Source: Eudorina sp. 2006-703-Eu-15
Lineage: Eukaryota > Chlorophyta > Chlorophyceae > Chlamydomonadales > Volvocaceae
Reading direction: 5' to 3'
Length of the DNA stretch: 64,000 bases
Assembly: GCA_003117195.1 (NCBI GenBank)
Contig: BDSI01000166.1
Location: 1 to 64,000, forward strand
In this document: positions 56,540 to 64,000 of the stretch, piece by piece
How the letters are laid out: each line of letters opens with the position of its first letter
How positions within the stretch are numbered: position 1 is the first letter of the stretch
Translations under genes and position numbers: made by a program
The notes under the pieces: generated by a model
Seen by the model: only the letters and a program-made list of their open reading frames with translations
Told to the model about the DNA's origin: nothing
Databases searched by the model: none

Positions 56540-57386
56540 GGTGAATCAGTCGTTACGTTTGCCGGTCTGTTTGAAGCGCTGCTTCAAGGCATGCCTGACG
56601 TTCAGGAACCGACTAAGATCTGGCAGTGGCTTGGGCACATACGTGAAGAATGTGCCATGCGTCCGACTGATTTCCAAGAGCACACCAGTTACAAGGATCT
56701 GAAGGATCACGCGATTATTGGTGTCGAGCGACAATTTGCTTTGCGCCAAGTGAACCACGCTCAACAGAGTGTCCCTCGTGTGCGTGCTCACGCTGCTGCC
56801 CTACAGGCTCCGTCGACCTTCGCTGCCATGGTAGCAGCCCCTGTATGTCCCAGTTGTGGCTGCTGGTCCCGCCATCGCAGCGCCAGTGCAGCCGGCTCAG
56901 CCAGGTGGTGCTGGCCGTACGTGGTGCTGCCGGCCGAGGCCGGGGTGCGGCGCGTGGTGCGGGTGGCCGGGTGCCCCAGCTGGGCGTGGTGCCGGCCACA
57001 ATGGCCCAGGTGGGGGCCGGGGACAGGGTGGTCGGGCGGGCAACGCGAACCCAGGTCGGGGTCGTGGTGGCCGTGGTGGGGGCGCCGCAGGTCGCGGTGC
57101 GGGCCGAGTTGGTCCAGCGGATCAAGGCGAGTGGCAGCAAGTTGCTGGCCGCAAGCACCAGAGGGTGCAGCTTGCGCTCTCAAACAAGCCGGCGCCGGGA
57201 GGCAGGCTCCTCCCAAAAGCTCATATAGCTTGCGATGTCGCTCAATGGTTGCTGGGTCTGCTTGGCCCCCGACCATAATTACAACAATTGACCTCGTTGG
57301 AACGAGGACGGGGCGGGTGGTGCCGGTGGTGCGACCGCTTAGGGAGTTGCCCTTCCGAGGTCTGTTCGGCGCCCGGTTGCGGAACT
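56540..57386 (+). pseudogene. Inverted, 5'-truncated gag copy inside the LTR element
   Basis: The frame from about 56540 (ESVVTFAG) runs through DVQEPTKIWQWLGHIREECA, a Gly/Arg-rich stretch, and CWVCLAPDHNYNN to a TGA stop. It mirrors the minus-strand gag copy. Frame changes in the Gly-rich part and a missing 5' half mark it as non-functional. It is in plus orientation, opposite to the element's LTRs, primer-binding site and polypurine tract. Confidence 0.75.
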
Positions 57387-57545
57387 ACATTGGGCCAAGT
57401 ATTGGCGGGCAATGGGTCGTGCGGTCACAGAAAGTGAAGTTGCTAGTATTGCGACTATTGTGGGCCGAGAGTTCACACAAGACGCGTGGGCATCAGACTG
57501 CGGCTTGTCTGCCGTGTGTAATGCTTTCTCGTGCTCGGCTCGTCA

Positions 57546-57607
57546 ATTCCTCGAGACCACTGTAGTTCCGCTCGGCTCGTCAATTCCTCGAGACCACTGT
57601 AGTTCCG
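57546..57607. repeat. Tandem duplication at the centre of the gag palindrome
   Basis: Two consecutive copies of a roughly 37-base unit (CGGCTCGTCAATTCCTCGAG then ACCACTGTAGTTCCG) lie between the two inverted gag copies. This is the likely joint where the inversion formed. Confidence 0.75.
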
Positions 57608-57699
57608 CAACCGGGCGCCGAACAGACCTCGGAAGGGCGATTCCCCAAGCGGTCACACCACCGGCACCGCCCGCCCCGTCCTCGTTCCAACGAGGTCAA

Positions 57700-59010
57700 T
57701 TGTTGTAATTATGGTCGGGGGCCAAGCAGACCCAGCAACCATTGAGCGACATCGCAAGCTCAATCTGAGCTTTTGGGAGGAGCCTGCCTCCCGGCGCCGG
57801 CTTGTTTGAGAGCGCAAGCTGCACCCTCTGGCGCTTGCGGCCAGCAACTTGCTGCCACTCGCCTTGATCCGCTGGACCAACTCGGCCCGCACCGCGACCT
57901 GTGGCGCGCCCACCACGGCCACCACGACCCCGACAAAAACCTGGGTTCGCGTTGCCCGCCCGACCACCCTGTCCCCGGCCCCCACCTGGGCCATTGTGGA
58001 CGGCACCACGCCCTGCTGGGGCACCCGCACCACGCGCCGCACCCCGGCCTCGGCCGGCAGCACCACGGCCAGCACCACCTGGCTGAGCCGGCTGCACTGG
58101 AGCTGCGACGGCGGGACCAGCAGCCACAACTGGGACAGGGGCTGCTACCACGGCAGCGAAGGTCGACGGAGCCTGTAGGGCAGCAGCGTGAGCACACACA
58201 CGAGGGACACTCTGTTGAGCGTGGTTCACTTAGCCAAAGCAAATTGTCGCTCGACACCAATCGCGTGATCCTTCAGATCCTTATAACTGGTGTGCTCTTG
58301 GAAATCAGTCGGACGCATGGCACATTCTTCACGTATGTGCCCAAGCCACTGTCAGATCTTAGTCGGTTCCTGAACGTCAGGCATGTCTTGAAGCAGCGCG
58401 TCAAACCCACCGGCAAACGTAACGACTGATTCACCCTGCTCCTGTCTGAACTCCTTGCTAAAGAAGGTAGAGTGCGCTACGTGCGAGCGAGAATGCAGTT
58501 CCAGAGCAAACCTGACCAGAAGGGCGTCCAGCAACTGGTCCGGTGTATAGTTCGGGACCGACTTGATCCACGTGATGTGCCAATCCTTGAAGACACCCTC
58601 CAAGGCCCCGCTAATGTATAACTTTTGCGCCGCAACGTTGTTCGTCCACCCAACTAGGGTAAAGTAGTCCCGTACGTCGGCGACAAACGAACGAACACGT
58701 TCAGGCGCCACCAGGGTGGCATCGGGCAACTTCGGACCCGGCAGGTGACATACCTCCTGAGGCACCGCACCACCAGGCGCTGGGAATTGCATGACGGGTG
58801 CGACATGCTGCACGACGGGTGCAGGCGGGACAGCTGGCGCGACTGGCGCAGCAGCGGGCGCGACGAGCGCCACAGCGGCAGCAGGCGCGACGGGCGCCAC
58901 ATCAGCAGCAGCAGGCGCAACGGGCGCCCCAGGAACGGCGGCAACGGCCGGGTTGCCTGCAGGTGCACCAGCCACAGGCTGAGCAACTACAGCGGGTGCA
59001 GCAACCTGGC
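57700..59010 (-). pseudogene. Gag-like polyprotein fragment of the LTR element
   Basis: Minus-strand frame with an Ala/Pro/Val-rich start, then a capsid-like block (VRDYFTLVGWTNN, GVFKDWHITWIKSV and HSTFFSKEFRQEQGESVV). TGA replaces the Trp codon of the KIWQWLG stretch near 58350, and a further indel lies near 58230. The continuation is Gly/Arg-rich and ends CWVCLAPDHNYNN-stop, a CCHC zinc knuckle missing its last Cys. No ATG opens the frame, so it is broken at both ends. Gag proteins package the retrotransposon RNA; this copy cannot make an intact one. Confidence 0.75.
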
Positions 59011-59794
59011 AGGTTTACGCCACCAACAGCGACTTAGCGACTTGCTGTCCCGGTTGCACCCAACCAACACCCATTTGCCATCCGGCAAGGTTAAACCCAC
59101 CTTGGGCTCCCCAACGGCGTTAGCTCAGCCATGGTGACGTCGTCACCCGACCCTCCGGGTTCGCTCACTACAGGGGGTAACTAAGTTGCGTACCAGCAAT
59201 AGTTTACCCACTGCGTAGCGATAATTCACTTACTTGTAATGATAAGATGACGAGCAAACTGCTCGCAGTCTTGTTCAAAGCTCGCGGCGCTAGCTGAGAA
59301 CGACTGTCCCATCCAGGCAGGGACGGCCCTGAACGAATGTCCACTGGTCTCGCTACCAGATTTGTAGTGAGCTCCGCAGAACCCACGGTAGTTAGCGTGA
59401 ATATATTGCAGCGGAATAATAGCCTGTTTCCAGGTAAAGGCGCGGAGTGGGTATGACCATGACACTAGCAAGCAAGACTAGCTGCGCTAGACTGCTCTGA
59501 CTAGACAGCAGCGAGCTGCACCGAATTATATACGATCGGTAACTGTTGATCGTAGCCCTGCGGGACTTCCGTTAACCTTCCTTGATAGGGCAGGCCGATC
59601 GACGTGACCGTTGGAATCCGCGGCTGTATGTCACACTTGTGAAAACCGACAACCTGCCAGTTGCTTTAGTTGCTTAGTGCTGCTCAGCGCGAGGCACTTT
59701 GGATCAGCCGATTAGTATCCATCCAGGACACCTACCTTTAGTAATCATTCCGATTACAATGAGGGTTTGACCATACTCAGGTAACAACACGCCT

Positions 59795-61665
59795 CCACTC
59801 CTCGGAGTATCCCCTTGGGGGCGAGCCCGCCGCCGCTTGTGCGGCACCGGCCTTCACACCACAGCAGTCGCGCGCCATACATGCAGACCTAATAATGATC
59901 TATGCATGCATGTATAGGCCCTGCCCCATGCCATTGCTCGCTCGGGGGCTGGCGATGGATGGCGCGACGGCTACTTGTGTGACACGCACGCCGGCGGCGG
60001 CCGCCTTTCTTATTAAAACCTCCGGGGCCGCCCCCAGCAGCCACCCGACCCGGCGAGGACGACCTCAACCTTCAATCAAGTCGGAGGGAACCCCAGATGG
60101 GTGGCTGCCGTACGGCTACATCTTTCATTCACACCCCTTACTTGTCCACCGAGAGTCGAGTGTTAAAAACACATTCGAGCAGAATCACGCAGTACGTACG
60201 TACACGACTGTCCTGCTGCCTAAACTTTCGTTGTTAATTTACGCCGAGCGAGCCGCACATGTAAATCCACACACAGCTATCTACTAGCCGCTGCGCGTGC
60301 GTGTCGCCGCCCTTGCTTGCTTGGCCGGTTGCCAGGCTTGCTATTTCAACGTCGTCGGTCCCATGCACGCACCCTCCTGGGCGTCACCCGTCGCGGCCAA
60401 TTGTAATTTGTAACCGCTACAAGGTGGACCCGTAGTCCTGATGATGATGACCGGGCGGCCGGCCAATCAACTGCACACCACGACATATATAGAACTAAAT
60501 CAGTTCCGTCCCGAACTAGCTAACGCCGCGAGAGAACGAACGAGCGAATGTGCACTGCCAGCAGTGTGGTGAGTGTACTGCCGCTGTCCATCACGTGTGC
60601 ACCTCCGTACGGAGTACGAGCCCCGCCCGAACCCATCCAGTACGGACATGCACGACAAGACGAGATCCCGAAAACAGATAGAGCGTCCCTTGCCACGACG
60701 GCGCCTATGCATGCCCAGCTTTCCTTTACACGTGCACGCACGCTGCGCAGTGTGCAGGGACGGGTCGAGCCTCCGCGACGCCCGACGGAGTACGTAATAA
60801 GGTGAGCGCGACCAAGCGACTGCACTGCTGCTGCTGCAACCAAGGTATGTATCCATCTGCCCGATGTGTTTATTATTACACGTACCGCCCGGTGGCCCGA
60901 TTCACACATGCATACAATTATTATCTACAAGTACCATTCAGGACAGCAGGACGGCGCGACGCAAAATAAAAGGGTGACAACGTCCATCGCCTGAGATCGC
61001 ATCTATATCTATCCATGCCAGGTTCATGTCAGGAGGAGCAGGCAGGTAAGGACAGATCGTTCTACAGGACCGGCGGCATCGATATCGTCGATCGGTGGTC
61101 ATAGGCAAGGCCCTGCGTGCCCGCCGGTGCGTCTACCTGTATGCTCAGGCATGCATGGGTTGGCACGAAATGGCTTGATTGGGCGGTTGACGAGACGCGG
61201 CGTTTCATGGACACCACTTGGCCGACATGACCTATCCCTTCCGCCGTTGCTGCCGGGAACCACTGTCGTACATACAACACGCCACGCACGCCGTAACATG
61301 TCCACAATGAATGTATACATGCACCCACAGCCTCGCCTCGCCGCACCTATCACGCACGTCCTCACGTCTTGCGCCGCACGCACCTGTATGTATGTATGTA
61401 TGTATGTAACCGTTACAAGGTGGGCCCTTCGTCCCGACCGGGCGTTCCAACGGGCCCAGATAGCTCGTCGGTGCCTCGTCTCATCAACCCCTGCCAAGGA
61501 CTGCCCACCCATCCACCATCACCCGCGGGGCGGTCATGCAGCCATACCGGCCAACACACCAGGTCACCAGAGCGCCAAGGTTGCCGCTCCCGGAAATCGC
61601 ACCAGCTGCAGACCCGCCGAACCAGCTGGCCATATCTACAGTCCAGTCAGCGGAATGTCGCTATG
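59795..61665. other. Repeat-containing spacer, no gene recognised
   Basis: No coding signal stands out. Copies of the GTAACCGTTAC family lie at about 60408-60433 (variant GTAACCGCTAC) and 61407-61545. Confidence 0.45.
61407..61545 (+). repeat. GTAACCGTTAC repeat family, long copy 2
   Basis: It matches 53354-53520 through GTTCCAACGGGCCCAGATAG, CATCACCC and CATGCAGCCAT. It lies 120 bases beyond the stop codon of the minus-strand gene at 61666, so its TTACA (61417-61421, TGTAA on the minus strand) could serve that gene as a polyadenylation signal. Confidence 0.6.
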
Positions 61666-62640
61666 TCACTCGTGCGGGATGGAAGTGTCCGAGAAGATCA
61701 GATCCCCATCAGGCGTCCGCAGCTCCTGAAGGCAGGGGCGCCCCTCCATCACCCGAGGCGACAGAGTCAGCACCAGCAGCCTCCCCCGCGGCCGATGCGT
61801 CGTCGGTGCCGTCGCGCGCGACCGCGCCGCGCGTAACCGCGCCGCGCACGCCACGAGCGCGAACATGGCTCCGGACATAACCACATCTTGCAGCGACGGC
61901 CCAGGGTCCAGATCCAGATCCAGATCCAGCTGCAACTCCAGCCCATGGTCGAAGAAATTGGAGCGGAGCGCGTCCGTGAGCAGGCGCGGCAGCACAGCAT
62001 CCGGGTCAGACCAGGGCACGGGCTGGCCTAGCGTCAGGCGCTCCAGGGAGGTGGGCAGGTGATGCAGCACCGGCCGCAGGTCATCCCGGTGGGAGGTGGG
62101 GGCGATGCGCAGCTCCAGGACGCCGGGGCAGGCCCGCGCAAGCACCTCCGAGACGGTGAACTCGGAGACGACGTAGCCTGGGAGGGTGAGCTGCGTGATC
62201 TGGTCGCCGCGGGATGCTGCAGCTGGGCAGGAGGAGGAGGGGGAGGAGGAGGGGGAGGGGGACGGGGAGGAGAAGGGGGAGGAGGCGGGAGATTCCAGAC
62301 AGGCTTCGCCGGAGATGGTGCGGAAGATGATGCGCGTGGCGCGTGTCATCAGTTTAACGAAGACGGGGTCGCGGGTGGGGGGCTCACGCGCGGCTAAGAC
62401 GGCGACGCCGCGGGGCCGCAGGCGCGGAGCCGCGGCCATGAAGGACGTGAAGCTTGTCATCCCCGGGTCTTTGCTGCCGACTTTGATGTCCAGCATCCAG
62501 GTTTGGCAGTCGAACTCCCTCCTCAGGCCGCGAGAAGCAGCCCGCAGCCCGATGGCTTCCGCAGCTGTCAGCGACTCGCAGATGTAATTGAAGAGCTGCG
62601 GAAAGGCATCGACAGTACGTTGGAAGTTCGAATCATTCAT
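61666..62640 (-). CDS. Hypothetical protein with F-box-like N terminus, single exon
   Basis: An uninterrupted minus-strand frame of 324 residues runs from ATG 62640 to the stop at 61666. The N terminus (AFPQLFNYICESLTAAEAIG followed by LRAASRGLRREFD) has the Leu/aromatic spacing of an F-box or F-box-like helix. The rest has Leu-rich segments such as GVLELRIAPTSHRDDLRPVL and SLERLTLGQPVP that resemble degenerate Leu-rich repeats. A Ser/Pro run at about residues 120-150 and a Leu-Asp run at about 240-250 come from simple DNA repeats. If it is an F-box/LRR protein it would recruit substrates to an SCF ubiquitin ligase, but I rate that as tentative. Upstream in-frame codons to a GTG at 62667 exist; the ATG is preferred. 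Confidence 0.6.
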   Translation of the reverse strand: MNDSNFQRTVDAFPQLFNYICESLTAAEAIGLRAASRGLRREFDCQTWMLDIKVGSKDPGMTSFTSFMAAAPRLRPRGVAVLAAREPPTRDPVFVKLMTRATRIIFRTISGEACLESPASSPFSSPSPSPSSSPSSSCPAAASRGDQITQLTLPGYVVSEFTVSEVLARACPGVLELRIAPTSHRDDLRPVLHHLPTSLERLTLGQPVPWSDPDAVLPRLLTDALRSNFFDHGLELQLDLDLDLDPGPSLQDVVMSGAMFALVACAARLRAARSRATAPTTHRPRGRLLVLTLSPRVMEGRPCLQELRTPDGDLIFSDTSIPHE

Positions 62641-64000
62641 TCCAATGTCCGGGGGAGTCGTGTCCACAAGCGAGGTCGGCTGCGAGCACTTCCTTGGGTC
62701 GTGATGTAGAAGCTGTTAAAAGCAGGGAACGAGCTAAGGTAACTGATTTACAATCATGATTACTGTGCATAAATTAATTGCGTGTTAATGCCTGCTATTG
62801 CAACCTTCGGATGGCTTCCTTGTTCCGGACAGTCGTTGGCCCGTACCTTCACGCTGCATCGCCAGCTCTCAAGCTACCTTCGTGAAAGCCCAAACATTCT
62901 TTTCATGAATAAATTTTTAAATTCATAGGGTTACAGTCATAAATTTGCATGAAGCATGTCAGGTATCACATGGACACGACATGGCCGTATGCAAACGACT
63001 TGCAGGATTGCGACAACAGCGTCAAGGAGGCATCTCGCACTCAAGACACCGGTGAACCTGGCAGCACCACGTGCGCTGTCCTATCGCCATACGCCATTGG
63101 CCCAAATCAAGTGACACGCAGTTCTGTACGGCCAGCCATGCGATTAAAGCATTTACCTGCATTTATCACCGTTACTATAGCCGCAACTACCCGCGATTGT
63201 GTGACACCACATCGGTACATGCTGCTTCGCCTGCCATCCGCCGAACAGTGAAACTGGGTTGCACAGTAGGGCACAGGCAAGGGTACAAGGTTGCGTGGTT
63301 GGTTGAGGTTGGTTCAGGACGGCAACAAAATTAGCAAACAACTATCCTAAGACACCCACCCTTACACGTATCCGCACGTATCTGCACACTGGAGGAACGG
63401 TTACCGCGAGATGTTGACAAATCTGTGACGTTGGGGCCCAGGCACGGGACCACATGCGTGAACACCGATCGTGAGGAAGTGCCTGGTCCCAGCTGCTGAA
63501 ACGGGGCACCGCCGCCGCGATATCATTGACGGAACAGGTCAACGGTGTACGAGGCTAAACTGCGCTGGGTGCCTCCATTCGCACCCACACCCTTGGCTCG
63601 CCGACCCGTCCCTTGGTTCCCCAAACCATGGCCCAATTTCATGTGCAGCTAACGGCAGCAATGCGTCCACGACACTGGGGGTGCGGACTGCTTACCCTGG
63701 GGCAGAAAGTGTGGGACGGCGCAGCAACCTTAAGCTACAGGTACCTGGAGCTGGTCCCACGGCCCGGCCGAGAGGCGAGACCGCGCTCCTTCTACGGAGC
63801 GTATCGGTGATCGGGCGTCGCGCCCGAGATGCACCTACTCCTCCGTCTGGTTCCGTCGCGGAACTGTTGGCAGCCGACCAGGGTGATCAAGCCTGGCGGC
63901 GCCTTCCTAATAGCTGTTACTGTTGGCGGCCTGGGCACCGACACAGCATCACACCGATGTAACGACGATTCCTGTTCACAACGAGCTGTTCTGCGCTATT
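62641..64000. other. Right-edge interval, no confident gene
   Basis: The first part should hold the promoter of the minus-strand gene at 61666-62640. Plus-strand open frames at 63471-63962 and 63613-63810 are open but show no domain and no clear splice logic. A gene extending past the window cannot be excluded. Confidence 0.4.

Larger units (their letters stand above)
55275..59789 (-). mobile_element. LTR retrotransposon, non-autonomous, with inverted internal duplication
   Basis: Direct LTRs lie at 55275-56188 (interrupted by the TRIM) and 59363-59789 (427 bp). Target duplication CGCCT lies at 55270-55274 and 59790-59794. Read on the minus strand the 5' LTR runs TGTTGT...CACTACA, and 4 bases later comes TGGTAGCGAGACC (59346-59358), a plausible initiator-Met tRNA primer-binding site. 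The polypurine tract AAAAGGGGGGGA (56197-56208) lies near the 3' LTR. The interior has a gag-like frame on the minus strand (about 59010-57700) and an inverted 5'-truncated copy of the same gag on the plus strand (about 56540-57290). No protease, reverse transcriptase or integrase is visible. Confidence 0.85.

Noticed and set aside
55275..59789. Full Ty3/Copia element with polymerase genes
   Set aside because: No protease, reverse transcriptase, RNase H or integrase motif is visible in either orientation; only gag-like sequence remains.
63471..63962. 163-codon plus-strand frame at the right edge
   Set aside because: It has no recognisable domain, low-complexity composition and no flanking splice logic; it is left as unassigned.

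Overview
The window looks like nuclear DNA of a volvocine green alga (Volvox or a close relative). The evidence is: GC-rich, intron-dense genes; a secreted gametolysin/VMP-type M11 metalloproteinase with a QExxH site and a hydroxyproline-rich-type Pro tail; a Toc159-class chloroplast import GTPase; a MYND-finger protein of the kind expanded in these algae; and many simple repeats and small retroelements. All gene models were built by hand, by matching GT-AG junctions and reading phase. No transcript or homology search was possible.

Layout. 1-390 is a C-rich satellite, followed by a decayed copy of a metalloproteinase 3' end (391-699). 4802-10917 (+) is an 11-exon QExxH metalloproteinase. 10918-16545 has no gene but is rich in microsatellites and retroelement pieces. 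16546-20522 (-) is a MYND-finger protein whose reading frame is broken. 21215-21849 (-) is a weak gene candidate. 23666-32615 (-) is an 11-exon DEAD-box-fold protein in which the Walker A, DEAD, SAT and HRxGRxGR motifs are all degenerate: a pseudohelicase. 33845-45277 (+) is a 23-exon Toc159-class receptor GTPase in head-to-head orientation with the pseudohelicase (starts 1.2 kb apart). 47625-51927 (-) is a 5-exon secreted class-3 lipase with a complete Ser-Asp-His triad and two mobile insertions in its introns. 53852-59789 is a nest of LTR-type elements: a solo LTR, a retroposon with a 12-bp target duplication, an LTR retrotransposon with an inverted internal gag duplication, and a 503-bp TRIM inside one of its LTRs. 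61666-62640 (-) is a single-exon hypothetical protein with an F-box-like start.

Functional grouping. The metalloproteinase and the lipase are predicted to be secreted, which suits extracellular-matrix and wall remodelling. The Toc GTPase, and possibly the pseudohelicase (its N terminus could be an organelle transit peptide), belong to organelle biology. There is no operon-like organisation, as expected for a nuclear genome. The least expected items are the pseudohelicase, two palindromic LTR-derived structures, and blocks of related sequence shared among introns of the Toc gene.
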